DNA from: Aureibacter tunicatorum
GTDB taxonomy: Bacteria > Bacteroidota > Bacteroidia > Cytophagales > Cyclobacteriaceae
DNA length: 64,000 nucleotides
Assembly: GCF_036492635.1 (NCBI RefSeq)
Contig: NZ_AP025307.1
Coordinates: 186,001-250,000, forward strand
Direction of reading: 5' to 3'
A model generated the notes under the pieces. The model saw only the letters and a program-made list of their open reading frames with translations. It had not been told where the DNA came from and made no database searches. This document shows, one piece after another, positions 31,321 to 40,523 of this stretch (position 1 is the stretch's first letter; each line of letters starts with the position of its first letter). A program made the translations under genes and the position numbers.

Positions 31321-32727
31321 TTAATCTTTAGCCATGCGCACGATTTTTGGGAAAAATTTCCCTTCAATTTTAACGAGGTCATTTTGGTGAGACATTATCT
31401 TGTCGATGTCTTTGTAAACTATCGGCGCTTCATCCACACCCGCTCCAAGCAATGTGACTCCTGTATGTTTCAACATGCCTTTCATGGCGCTTTTGGTAAT
31501 GCTGGACTTCGCTTTGGTTCGTGACAATGATCTTCCAGCTCCATGCGAGGCTGAGTTCAAAGAGCTTGTGTTTCCTTTTCCGCTCACGATATAAGCTGGT
31601 GAAATCATGGTGCCGGGAATAATTCCAGATTGGCCTTCATGCGCTGGCGTAGCACCTTTTCTATGAATGATGAATTCTTCTTGATTCTCAAGTTTTTCTT
31701 TCCAAGCGAAATTGTGATGATTTTCTATAATCCTAAATGGCTTTATCCCCATGGCCTTTGATAGGTTAGCGTGTATGCGATCATGACAAGCTTTCGCATA
31801 ATCTCCTGCCAAATTCATAGCTATCCAATATTCATGGCCTTCAGAACTGTTAATATCCAGCCAAGCTAGATGACTAGCGGATTTAGGCAATTTGCATTTG
31901 CTTTTGGCAATTTGCGTAAAATGTTGAGCAATTGTAGCTCCCAAGCCTCTTGATCCACTATGGGCCATAATGCCTATGTATTTTCCTTCAGTTATTCCTA
32001 AGGTATTGTCAGCATCGATTTCTACGATTCCCCATTCCACAAAGTGATTGCCACCGCCTGAGGATCCGATCTGTTTGCAAGCTTTTTGATGCAAGCCTTT
32101 GAGAAGCGAGCTTTCGTGAAATTCTCTTCTATCCAGAATTTCATGTTCTTGCGCGTAGTTGATGCATTGGCTTGTGCCAAAAGCAGTATGCTCTTTCAAT
32201 GCTTTTTTTAAATTGTATTCATATCTATGAATATAATTTTCGGGAAGGTCGTATAAGCTCAGCGACATTCGGCAACCAATGTCAACACCAACAGCATATG
32301 GAATTATCTCATTCTTTGTGGCAAGCACGCCACCGATAGGTAGCCCATATCCTTGATGCGCGTCAGGCATTAAAGCGCCTTTTTCCGCAACAGGCAAACT
32401 CATAGCGACTTTCATCTGCTGTATGGCATTGCTGTTGATTTCTTTTTTTCCAAAAATGCTAAACTCAGAAGGATTATCCTTTAGCTCATGCATATCTTCT
32501 TCCGTTTTTAAAACTTCTTTCGGAAGAATTGAATTAGCTAATTTGGACCAAATCGGGTCATCTAAGTAATCTTGTGGTTTGGCAATGATCTTAGAGATTA
32601 AGTCTAATTTGTATGTAATATCGTGTTTTTTGTATTGTCTATTAAGTATTCCTAAAGCAATGCTTTTGGATTGATTGTCAGAAAGGTATGCGTTAAGCAT
32701 TCTTCCTTGAATTTTCTTACTGCCCAT
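31321..32727 (-). CDS. rtcB: RNA ligase RtcB (PrfH-associated)
   Basis: 468 residues from the ATG at 32727; a TTG 18 bases upstream would add an unlikely extension. It has the RtcB signatures GVDIGCRMSLSLYD (Mn-binding Cys), SSGGGNHFVEWG, MAHSGSRGLG and SASHGAGRSLSRTKA, which carries the His guanylated by GTP. RtcB ligates 2',3'-cyclic phosphate or 3'-phosphate RNA ends to 5'-OH ends. Paired with PrfH it is thought to re-seal damaged 16S rRNA in rescued subunits. Upstream lies an unusually long non-coding stretch with two strong hairpins. Confidence 0.93.
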   Translation of the reverse strand: MGSKKIQGRMLNAYLSDNQSKSIALGILNRQYKKHDITYKLDLISKIIAKPQDYLDDPIWSKLANSILPKEVLKTEEDMHELKDNPSEFSIFGKKEINSNAIQQMKVAMSLPVAEKGALMPDAHQGYGLPIGGVLATKNEIIPYAVGVDIGCRMSLSLYDLPENYIHRYEYNLKKALKEHTAFGTSQCINYAQEHEILDRREFHESSLLKGLHQKACKQIGSSGGGNHFVEWGIVEIDADNTLGITEGKYIGIMAHSGSRGLGATIAQHFTQIAKSKCKLPKSASHLAWLDINSSEGHEYWIAMNLAGDYAKACHDRIHANLSKAMGIKPFRIIENHHNFAWKEKLENQEEFIIHRKGATPAHEGQSGIIPGTMISPAYIVSGKGNTSSLNSASHGAGRSLSRTKAKSSITKSAMKGMLKHTGVTLLGAGVDEAPIVYKDIDKIMSHQNDLVKIEGKFFPKIVRMAKD

Positions 32728-33111
32728 GCAAAAATGGTTGATCAAGCCTCAATATGGATGCAAAAGACATAGTTATCCCTTGATACCAATAGAGGTTTTA
32801 TGAATTAATATATATAAGATGTTTTTCCGCATTAAGAGTGTAATGCGTTTTAATTTCAGACAATAAAGAAGTTCACCTTAATAGAATTAAGATGTCTGAA
32901 ATTTATAGGGCGATATTTGAATGATAGACCAACATAACTTGTCCTCCTTTCAGAAATAGGTAAGACTTGATTTACTTATGAATGCAAATATCTATAAATA
33001 ATATTTAAATACAAAAATAAAGATGAAAAATTAATCTTTTGTCCAATCTAAAAATCTTAAACAAAACAATGCATAGGGATATTAAAGTTTAACAAGTAAA
33101 AATGATCAGCT
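32728..33111. other. 384-bp structured intergenic region between rtcB and a permease
   Basis: No coding potential on either strand. It contains two adjacent inverted repeats: CGCATTA (32828-32834) / TAATGCG (32841-32847), followed by TTTT on the plus strand, and AATTTCAGACA (32852-32862) / TGTCTGAAATT (32893-32903), which encloses an inner CTTAAT/ATTAAG hairpin. It must contain both divergent promoters; no clear TAnnTTTG was found. It could hold a small RNA, a structured 5' leader of rtcB or an operator. Confidence 0.55.
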
Positions 33112-34194
33112 ATGGAGTTTGTAGAGATTTTGTTAAAAATGATATACAATTTGTATTGGCCACTATGCTTTGGGTTTTTAGTCTCCACTTATATTAGAGT
33201 ACAGGTGAGTCAGGAGAATATTAGCGGTTTATTGGGCAAAAACAATTTGAAGGAAAATTTCTTGGCGATATTTTTTGGAGCAGTCTCTTCTTCATGCTCT
33301 TATGCAGCAGCATCGATGAGCAAGAACCTCTTTCAGAAGGGAGCAACATGGCAAAATTCTTTGATATTTCTCATGACTTCCACCAATATGGTTTTTGAAA
33401 TGTTCGTGGTAATAGCAGTGCTTTTGGGAAGGTTTTTCTTTTATGCCGAGTTGATCGGGGCATTGATCATGGTTATTTGTTTGAGAGTTTTCATGCCTTT
33501 GTTTTTTAATAATAAAGAGGTAGATGAACAACAAGAGGAATTGAATAAAGAAGCTATGAACCATCAGCAAATGGGGCATGGCATGTCTGATAATCATGAG
33601 GAAAAAATGGGCTTTGGAGAACGCTTAAGTCAGGGATTTTATATGGAGATATCAATGGTTATCAAAGAGATTTTGATAGGTGTTGTAGTCGGCAGTTTGA
33701 TTATTACGTTTCTTCCTGATGGTTTTTTCGGTAAATTATTTAGCGCCTTGCATATAGGCAATGATTTCTGGGGCATATTGATCTCAAGTATCATAGGAGC
33801 CTTGATCGCGTATTTCGCTTATGTGTGTTCTGTTGGGAATTTAGTGATAGCAAGCGCTCTTTGGTTTGGTGGATTGTCGGTTGGTGGCGTGTTGGCATTC
33901 ATTTTTTCGGATTTGATAACCCGGCCACTGCATTTGGTTTATATCAAATACTATGGAAAGAAATTCGCAGGAAAAATCATAGGTCTCATAGGTTTATGCG
34001 CTATTGCAAGCGGAGTGATTGTTGATTTGTTTATCAAGTATGCTGACATCAAAGTCGTTACTCCCAGCAGTTTGAAAAGTGTTCCTTTTACTTTGGATTA
34101 TAATTTTTATTTGACGGTGTTTTTCTTGGTTATAGGAGTGTTTATGTATTTTAGAGGTCGAAATCTTTCCAAAGGAATGCATATGAGCATGTAA
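33112..34194 (+). CDS. DUF318-type metal permease with His/Met-rich loop
   Basis: 360 residues with about nine membrane segments in two halves. The first half carries GAVSSSCSYAAASMSK (about 55-70) in the place of the CSCG motif of SO_0444 proteins. The second half has AYVCSVGNLVIASALWFGG. The cytoplasmic or periplasmic loop between them (about 145-170) has MNHQQMGHGMSDNHEEKMG, rich in His and Met, a likely metal-binding site. It is a probable efflux permease for copper, arsenic compounds or another soft metal, paralogous in outline to the 25324 permease but without the HMA domain. Divergent from rtcB. Confidence 0.82.
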   Translation: MEFVEILLKMIYNLYWPLCFGFLVSTYIRVQVSQENISGLLGKNNLKENFLAIFFGAVSSSCSYAAASMSKNLFQKGATWQNSLIFLMTSTNMVFEMFVVIAVLLGRFFFYAELIGALIMVICLRVFMPLFFNNKEVDEQQEELNKEAMNHQQMGHGMSDNHEEKMGFGERLSQGFYMEISMVIKEILIGVVVGSLIITFLPDGFFGKLFSALHIGNDFWGILISSIIGALIAYFAYVCSVGNLVIASALWFGGLSVGGVLAFIFSDLITRPLHLVYIKYYGKKFAGKIIGLIGLCAIASGVIVDLFIKYADIKVVTPSSLKSVPFTLDYNFYLTVFFLVIGVFMYFRGRNLSKGMHMSM

Positions 34195-34201
34195 ATTTGT
34201 C

Positions 34202-35719
34202 TTATTTACGGACTACCATGTAAGTGTTGTCATCTACCTCTTCAAGCGTATAAATATATTTTAGTTCCGAAGCTCCGATAATATTTAAAGAGTCATTCGC
34301 ATGATTGATCCAATCATGATGGTCTACCAAAGCTGAATCAAGCAATGCGTTGGTAAGATTCATATGCTTTAAATTCGCCAGTCTTAAGTCGGATTTGCGT
34401 AAGTTGGCAAAGGAGAAGTTTGATTTGGAAAGATTTGCTCGTTTGAAATTGGAGCCGTAGAAATTAGATTCTATAGCATAACATTTTTCAAAGTTTGCAT
34501 ACTCGAGGTTTGAGTTTTTGCATTTGGAGTATGCTAAATATGCTTCAGAAAAATTGGCATGAGACAGTTTAGCGTTTGAAAGGTTCGCTTTGTTTAACTG
34601 GGAACCTAAGAAGTTGCTATTAATAGCTTTTGAGTGAGAAAAATCTGTTTCAGAAAGATCCGCTTTGATTAAAGTTGCGTCTTTTAAATTTGCGCCTGAG
34701 AATATCGCATTGTTGAAATTAGCATGGATAAAATTCGCGCGCATGAGTTTTGCTTGCTTGAAACTTGCTTTGTTGCCATTGCATTTCATCATTTGCGCAT
34801 TTTCCAGCGAAGCAAAGTTAAAAATACAGCCTTCCAATTGGGCTTTGTATAAGTTTGAGTTATTTAAATTCGCATATGAGAATAATGAGTTTTTTAAATT
34901 AGCGACCTTGAAAGACCCGTTTGTGATTTTGGAGTGACAGAGATTTGCATTTTCGAGATTGGATTGATCCATTGTGGAAAATACCAAGTCAGAATATTGA
35001 AGTTGAGCTTCTTCAAGTTGCGAATGTTTCAAATCGGCGAAATTGAAGTTTATATTTTGCCATAAATCCACATTGCCGGCATTTAAATTCAATTGATGCA
35101 GTGTTTTTAGTAAAGCTCCTTTTTCATAATTGTGTCTAGTTTCGGAAAAATCAACTTTTCTTAGTTTGGAATGAAGAGAGTCCATTTGATTGACTTCTTG
35201 TTTGAAAAAGGGCAGGGGAGTGTAAAGATCGATATTTTCTTCGCTTATTTCATTTAGTAAATTATAGTTTTCAGGTTCTTGGTGACTGATTGTTTGGCTT
35301 ACTTGGACTAGTTTCTCCTCTAGCGAAACTGGGAGTTTATGGTTCTTTTTCGATTCAATGCTCTCCGAGATTTCATTGAATATGCTATTAATCAAATATT
35401 CATTTCTTTTGTCAGCATCTTTTTTGATTTGATTGGCTAGCGTTTGAATTTGATGATGTTGCAATGAGATCAATTGCATATGTTTTTCATGCATTTTGTG
35501 TTGATAGTTGACATAGAAGACAAACGTCAAGATAAAGCATAAAAATAAAAATCCTAGAATATATAGAGCAATGAGGTGTTTTTTAAGTTTGTTGTTTTTT
35601 AGGGATGAATCCTTTTCAATAGCAGTTGATAACTCAGTGTATGATTGATCTAATTGGCCAAGTTTAGAATTGTTTTTATCCTTTTTAAGATTATTGCTTA
35701 GTTCATTAAGATAAGTCAT
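34202..35719 (-). CDS. Membrane-anchored pentapeptide-repeat protein
   Basis: 505 residues. A cytoplasmic N-terminus of about 45 residues is followed by one membrane segment (YILGFLFLCFILTFVFYV, about 50-68) and a coiled-coil or helical region with long Lys/Glu stretches to about 170. Residues about 210-470 are uninterrupted pentapeptide repeats of the A(N/D)Lxx / SNFxx type (FANLRKSDLRLANLKHMNL), forming a right-handed quadrilateral helix. The C-terminus is LKYIYTLEEVDDNTYMVVRK. The function of such proteins is mostly unknown; some mimic DNA, as in gyrase protection, but the membrane anchor argues against that here. Its stop lies 8 bases from that of the convergent permease. Confidence 0.85.
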   Translation of the reverse strand: MTYLNELSNNLKKDKNNSKLGQLDQSYTELSTAIEKDSSLKNNKLKKHLIALYILGFLFLCFILTFVFYVNYQHKMHEKHMQLISLQHHQIQTLANQIKKDADKRNEYLINSIFNEISESIESKKNHKLPVSLEEKLVQVSQTISHQEPENYNLLNEISEENIDLYTPLPFFKQEVNQMDSLHSKLRKVDFSETRHNYEKGALLKTLHQLNLNAGNVDLWQNINFNFADLKHSQLEEAQLQYSDLVFSTMDQSNLENANLCHSKITNGSFKVANLKNSLFSYANLNNSNLYKAQLEGCIFNFASLENAQMMKCNGNKASFKQAKLMRANFIHANFNNAIFSGANLKDATLIKADLSETDFSHSKAINSNFLGSQLNKANLSNAKLSHANFSEAYLAYSKCKNSNLEYANFEKCYAIESNFYGSNFKRANLSKSNFSFANLRKSDLRLANLKHMNLTNALLDSALVDHHDWINHANDSLNIIGASELKYIYTLEEVDDNTYMVVRK

Positions 35720-35781
35720 TCGTGGATTGGCTTGTGATAGCCCTAATTTATGGATTTTAAAAAATTAATTAATGCCCTCAT

Positions 35782-35810
35782 AAAAAAATAGGGAGAGAAA
35801 TTCTCCCTAA
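35782..35810 (-). terminator. Terminator of the PagL-like gene
   Basis: TAGGGAG (35789-35795) / CTCCCTA (35803-35809) stem followed by a seven-T run on the minus strand, 11 bases past the stop at 35821. Confidence 0.85.
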
Positions 35811-35820
35811 TGATGAGTTT

Positions 35821-36942
35821 TTATAGATTGAAGTTGTAGCCTAGCGAGTATTCTACATAGTCGGCTCTTCCTCCATGAGCTTTGATCGCCACACCTCCGT
35901 AGAAATTTTTGTAGAAAGTGTACCTTGCTTGAGCTCTTAAATAGTAAGGTGCGGAATCACTAGACTCTACTTTTTTATGCACATAGACACCAGCTCCATA
36001 AAATACAGAAAGCTTATCGATGATCATTTCACCAGATAAGAATAAAGCTAATTGAATGGCATCCGACCCGCCTAATTGTTTTTCAGGATTGTCGCCTGTC
36101 GCTATTATGTTTATTCCATCGACGTCCTTATAATATCCCGCATAAAATATATCCGTTCCCAATCCTATTTTGTGCTTTCTGCCTAATGTTCTTTGGGCTC
36201 CAATGGCAAAAGTATTCATGGAATATCTTGGCCCATTTTTCACGACTTGCTTTGAGCCTGATCCAACCCAGAAATAAAGATTGTACTTAGTCTCCAGTGG
36301 ACTCAATTCTCTCTGTTCAAACTTGGCAGGATGCTTTTGGAACTTGTATTTTAATCCCAATTGCAAAGCGACAAGATTGACGCCTTTATTAGGCAGTTTG
36401 TAAGCGCCGTTTGAAAAGTGCTTATATCCTATTCCAGCAGACAAATCAATTCTATCGGATAGAATGTAATTGTAATCGAAACCTAGATTAATGTATACAT
36501 TTCGGTAAGAGCCAATGATAAGGTTCACCGGATTGCTGTCAGGGTCATGCGGGTCGAAGTTGTAAGATAATCCTAAGCCCAATTCATAGTTGAAAGACGA
36601 TCTAGGCTTGCGAACGATAGGAATATTCACCCAGCCAAACAATGCATTGGGATAGCCAACTTGGTGTGCGCTCAAATCTCCAGTATAAAAGCCAATACCG
36701 TAACTAGGAAACCTAAACACTTGAAAACTCTCATTTTTTTGGTCACTGGTAGTTTGCCAGCCTAGTTTGATTTCAGTCGCATGATATGAACCTTGAACGA
36801 TTTGTTCATCATCGCCTATGAGTCCGCCGAATTCATAATTTACTTTTATGAATTTTTGATTTTTAACTTTTTGAGTTTGTCCTTTGGCAAGTATGGGAAA
36901 TAGAGCCATTAATATCGCCGAAGTAATAAGTATCTTGCGCAT
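35821..36942 (-). CDS. Outer-membrane acyloxyacyl hydrolase, PagL-like
   Basis: 373 residues with a signal peptide ending AKGQ. The N-terminal half matches lipid A 3-O-deacylase (PagL) barrels: FPSYGIGFYTG and the catalytic His-x-Ser in IGYKHFSNGAYKLPNKGVN (near residue 172). PagL removes the 3-O acyl chain of lipid A. The protein is about twice the length of classical PagL; residues about 215-373 form further beta strands (LYFWVGSGSKQVVKNGPRYS, YSLGYNFNL at the end) and may be a second barrel half. A TATATTTG box (36974-36967) lies 25 bases upstream of the start. Confidence 0.8.
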   Translation of the reverse strand: MRKILITSAILMALFPILAKGQTQKVKNQKFIKVNYEFGGLIGDDEQIVQGSYHATEIKLGWQTTSDQKNESFQVFRFPSYGIGFYTGDLSAHQVGYPNALFGWVNIPIVRKPRSSFNYELGLGLSYNFDPHDPDSNPVNLIIGSYRNVYINLGFDYNYILSDRIDLSAGIGYKHFSNGAYKLPNKGVNLVALQLGLKYKFQKHPAKFEQRELSPLETKYNLYFWVGSGSKQVVKNGPRYSMNTFAIGAQRTLGRKHKIGLGTDIFYAGYYKDVDGINIIATGDNPEKQLGGSDAIQLALFLSGEMIIDKLSVFYGAGVYVHKKVESSDSAPYYLRAQARYTFYKNFYGGVAIKAHGGRADYVEYSLGYNFNL

Positions 36943-37112
36943 TGCTTAGGTATTAGTTTGAAGAGCAAATATATTTAGATTTAAATTTTAAGTATAAAAA
37001 TTTTCAATAATTTTTATTATGTAATAATACAGAGTTATCTTTTTGATTTTATGAGTTTTTTGTTGATAATTATGTCGCAATTAATTAATATTTGAATAAG
37101 TATTACTTTTTA

Positions 37113-38519
37113 ATGAGAAATATTATAATTTTTATTAAATGCTTAGTGTTGATGGCCTCTTTTGAGATGAAAGCGCAAAGTGAGGATAAGGAGCTAGTCA
37201 TTAATCGTTTGTATGGAACTTCGACGGCATTGCCGTTTTTAAATTATACTCCGCATAATTGTTTTGATAAAAATCCTGGCACGATGTGGAGAACACAAAC
37301 TGGGTCAGGTCCTGAGGAGGGCTTGATGATAAGTTTTGAAAATTCAAGTTATATTTCGAAAGTAGAGATAATTGATGGGAATGGAATCAAAATAAGATAT
37401 TTTGATATTTATATTGATGGAATGTTGTCGCAAGGAGGCAATTACTTAAGGCAAAATGTAAAAAACTTATTTATAAAAGCTTCAAGGCATTTCAATACGC
37501 AACAACTTGGAGGCAACGATGATTATATTTTGCATTTTTCGACAAATGATTTTTTGTCAATTTCTGAAATACGTTTTTATGATGAGTCAAAAAATGAATA
37601 TAAAGTAATTTTGCCTGATCTTAGAAGAGCCATTCTATCTGCATCAAGCTCTTTGAGCCCGGAAGTTGCATATGGAGTAGACAATCTTGTGGATAAAAAA
37701 GTAGAAAACGCATGGGCTGAGTCGGCGTCTGGGTTAGGGATTAACGAGACTCTTGATTTCCATTTTGATAGTGAAGTGGAGATTGATGAAATAAGAGTCT
37801 GGAATGGCTATCAGAGGTCAAAAAAGCACTTCTCTGCCAATGGAAGGGTGAAAAAGGTTGCTGTTTCAATAGATGGGGAGACTTCGGACACGTACTTTTT
37901 GGATTCAGATTTATATGGCATGCAATCAATAAAGCTTAGACGTAATCTCATTGGGAAGAATGTCAATATTCAGATCTTGGAGGCCTCCAAAGGGAATTCT
38001 TATGATGATCTTGTGATTAGTGAATTGCAGTTTTTGAAAAATGGGAAATCCTATGAGGTTGAAACTTCTCATGAAGAAGAAAGAGTCAAATCTAATAAAA
38101 GGTTGGAAAATGAAGTTTTGAAACAAGTGCTCGATAGAAACATTAACTTTTCGACTAGAGCTATTGAAAAAGAAGGCACAACCACTAATACGATTTCAAG
38201 TTACAATTCAATTTTGCTTCGATCGAACAATACTTTTGTCATGTATAATCGAACCACTGAAGAGTTTGAAGATGATATTGAAGAGTACTATGATGAAAAT
38301 TTGTCTGAAATGATTGCTGATGGGAATTGGGAACTGAAGTCTTTGAGCGACGATGAAGTTAAAATAAGAGTATTCGGGAAAGTGTTTTCGGCAGCTAATA
38401 ATAGTCAAATTTATAAAGGAGGCGATAATCAGCGTAATTTAAGAATCATTCAAGATATAGTGATTATTTCTAAAGATGAAATGAAAGGGAGCAGATTAGT
38501 GAAAAAGTTCAAGTTATGA
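37113..38519 (+). CDS. Secreted protein with discoidin-like and NADase-type glycan-binding domains
   Basis: 468 residues from the ATG at 37113, where a signal peptide (MRNIIIFIKCLVLMASFEMKAQ) begins; the frame opens at an upstream TTG. Residues about 30-165 form a discoidin-like sandwich (CFDKNPGTMWRTQTGSG). Residues about 175-310 match the NADase-type glycan-binding domain (SASSSLSPEVAYGVDNLVD, IRVWNGYQRSKKHFSANGRVKK). The C-terminal 150 residues are unknown (RSNNTFVMYNRTTEEFEDD). It probably binds envelope or extracellular glycan. Its stop overlaps the VanX start by ATGA, so the genes are translationally coupled. Confidence 0.8.
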   Translation: MRNIIIFIKCLVLMASFEMKAQSEDKELVINRLYGTSTALPFLNYTPHNCFDKNPGTMWRTQTGSGPEEGLMISFENSSYISKVEIIDGNGIKIRYFDIYIDGMLSQGGNYLRQNVKNLFIKASRHFNTQQLGGNDDYILHFSTNDFLSISEIRFYDESKNEYKVILPDLRRAILSASSSLSPEVAYGVDNLVDKKVENAWAESASGLGINETLDFHFDSEVEIDEIRVWNGYQRSKKHFSANGRVKKVAVSIDGETSDTYFLDSDLYGMQSIKLRRNLIGKNVNIQILEASKGNSYDDLVISELQFLKNGKSYEVETSHEEERVKSNKRLENEVLKQVLDRNINFSTRAIEKEGTTTNTISSYNSILLRSNNTFVMYNRTTEEFEDDIEEYYDENLSEMIADGNWELKSLSDDEVKIRVFGKVFSAANNSQIYKGGDNQRNLRIIQDIVIISKDEMKGSRLVKKFKL

Positions 38520-39163
38520 TTCTATTGCATGTTCTTAGTTTAATGATTGTAGGGGTGATGAATTCAAGCTCACCCATGTATGATATTTCATTGCCTTCTG
38601 AAAGTATCCAATCTGATACAAGTTTTGTTAGCCTTTCAACCTATGATACTAACATCGCATATGATTTTAGATATGCGAGCGATAATAATTTTTTGGAGCA
38701 AAAAGTATATGATTGCGTTGATTGTTTGCTTCGAAAAGAAGTTGCCGACGCTTTAGTTGAAGTAAATGCTGAATTGAATCACTTAGGCTATAGGCTTAAA
38801 CTATATGATTGTTATCGTCCATTGAGCGTTCAGGAAAAAATGTGGGAAATTTACCCGAATGCTAATTATGTGGCTAATCCACATACTTCGGGATCTTCCC
38901 ATAACAGAGGCGGAGCTGTTGATCTTACGTTGGAATACCTTGATGGAAGCACTGTGGATATGGGGACTGATTTTGATCATTTTGGAAAAGAAGCCCATAT
39001 TGATTATGCAGATTTGCCAAAGAATATATTGAATAATAGAAAAATGTTGCGAACAGCAATGATGGAGTATGGGTTTAAGCCGATTAGAACAGAGTGGTGG
39101 CATTTTTATTTTGAAAGTTCTAAAAAGTACAAGCTTTCAAATTTCCAATTTGATTGCAAATAA
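38516..39163 (+). CDS. D-alanyl-D-alanine dipeptidase, VanX/DdpX family
   Basis: 215 residues with an N-terminal hydrophobic leader. The M15D zinc peptidase core is complete: YDTNIAYDFRYASDNNF, YDCYRPLSVQEKMW, the zinc motif SSHNRGGAVD (SxHxxGxxxD, near residue 127) and EWWHFYF (catalytic Glu and zinc His, near 192). These enzymes hydrolyse D-Ala-D-Ala. Outside vancomycin operons they recycle or scavenge cell-wall dipeptide. Second gene of the coupled operon with a VanW-domain gene, but no VanH, VanA or VanS homologue is present, so glycopeptide resistance is not implied. Confidence 0.92.
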   Translation: MILLHVLSLMIVGVMNSSSPMYDISLPSESIQSDTSFVSLSTYDTNIAYDFRYASDNNFLEQKVYDCVDCLLRKEVADALVEVNAELNHLGYRLKLYDCYRPLSVQEKMWEIYPNANYVANPHTSGSSHNRGGAVDLTLEYLDGSTVDMGTDFDHFGKEAHIDYADLPKNILNNRKMLRTAMMEYGFKPIRTEWWHFYFESSKKYKLSNFQFDCK

Positions 39164-40523
39164 GCTGTATGCTAGTGTAGTACTATTTGTTATAGCAATT
39201 GTACTTGGGGCATTAGCTTTGTTTAAGTCAAGTTTTGCTCCAGGTTGGGATAGTTACTTTTATATGCTCCAAGCCAAGTCATGGCTTGAATTAAGAAGCT
39301 TGCATTCGGAAAGGTATAATGTTATTTATCCACTTCTTATTTGCGCTCAATTAATCTTTGATAATTATGTATTTAGCTATAAGTTGATTTCAATATTAGC
39401 ATATGGCACGTTGCCTGTGTTGTTGTATAGGTATTTGACAAAATTGCATTTCAATAAATTTTTGGTCTTTGGCGTGTGTCTTTTAGTTATTGCTAATCCG
39501 ATTTCAATCTATTTTGCTTCCCAATTTACCAAGAACCTTATTGCGGTTAATTTATTTATTTTACTCATGGATTCAGTGAGTAGAAAAAGGTGGTTTTTAG
39601 CTTTGGGTTTTATGATTCTAATTGCATTTAGCCATAAACTGATGATTGCGCTTTCGATTATATATGTTGGTTTGTATGCGTTTAGCTATTTACCTATTCG
39701 TGAAGTTTATTTGAGATGGTTATGTCTATTTATGATGACTGTTTCGGTATTTTTGTTGATGAAAATTCTTGCGCCCTCGTATTTAGCGAAGTCTTGGAAT
39801 ATTCCGACAATGTCTTTCATTGATTCGCATGTTGAGATGATCAATGGAATATGGAAATTGGTTTTGTATGCTTTTACTGTCCTGATCCCGTTTTGTTTTC
39901 TTTTCCCATTCAAAGGAGATAAAAATCAAATGAAGCAAGGATTTACTTTGGCTATGTTTTTCATCTTTCTTCAATTACCTTTTTTGAAGTGGGGAACGAT
40001 GGAATTATCGTTTAGGCTTTTTATGATATTTGGGTTGTTGTCCCCAATTTTGGTTTTATTTATAAGACTACATGATATTGCTAAGACGGGATTAGCATGC
40101 GTATTAATATTGATATCATTTGGCTCATTTCCTGGCTATAAATCTCAATTGCAAGATCCTCCATATATTCAGTATAAATTTATTTCTTCAAGATTGGCGA
40201 AAGTGTATGAAGAAAAAGAAATTAATCTATTGATTTGTCATAAAGCATTGGCTGAGTATGTGTCCTTTCATCACATGGAGGATGTTTTGCCATGGAATGT
40301 TGAAGGCTCTGAGGTAAACGACAATGTATACCGTCTAGCTTATATTCCATCAGAGCTACAAGTAAAGTTTGAGAATGTAATGATAAACGAGTTTCATAAA
40401 AGGATTACTTCAAATTACTTTTTGTTGAGGGAAAAGATTTGGAGAGATGAATTTTTAGCAAGCTTGGATGATGCTGAAAAAGTTATAATACAAACTTGGA
40501 AAAATCCGTGGATGATAAGATGA
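39069..40523 (+). CDS. Polytopic membrane protein, possibly GT-C-like glycosyltransferase
   Basis: Up to 484 residues with about ten membrane segments (first at VVLFVIAIVLGALALF) and a C-terminal soluble domain of about 120 residues. The first extracytoplasmic loop contains APGWDSYFYMLQAKSW, whose acidic residue resembles the catalytic Asp loop of GT-C glycosyltransferases. That reading is tentative. The start is uncertain: the ATG at 39069 overlaps vanX by 95 bases, while in-frame TTG codons at 39111 and 39150 would shorten the overlap. It overlaps the next gene by ATGA. The operon suggests a role in envelope polymer assembly. Confidence 0.7.
   Translation: MGLSRLEQSGGIFILKVLKSTSFQISNLIANKLYASVVLFVIAIVLGALALFKSSFAPGWDSYFYMLQAKSWLELRSLHSERYNVIYPLLICAQLIFDNYVFSYKLISILAYGTLPVLLYRYLTKLHFNKFLVFGVCLLVIANPISIYFASQFTKNLIAVNLFILLMDSVSRKRWFLALGFMILIAFSHKLMIALSIIYVGLYAFSYLPIREVYLRWLCLFMMTVSVFLLMKILAPSYLAKSWNIPTMSFIDSHVEMINGIWKLVLYAFTVLIPFCFLFPFKGDKNQMKQGFTLAMFFIFLQLPFLKWGTMELSFRLFMIFGLLSPILVLFIRLHDIAKTGLACVLILISFGSFPGYKSQLQDPPYIQYKFISSRLAKVYEEKEINLLICHKALAEYVSFHHMEDVLPWNVEGSEVNDNVYRLAYIPSELQVKFENVMINEFHKRITSNYFLLREKIWRDEFLASLDDAEKVIIQTWKNPWMIR

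Noticed and set aside
34202-35719. Qnr-like gyrase-protecting pentapeptide protein
   Set aside because: It has a membrane anchor and an extended helical region, unlike the soluble Qnr/MfpA proteins.
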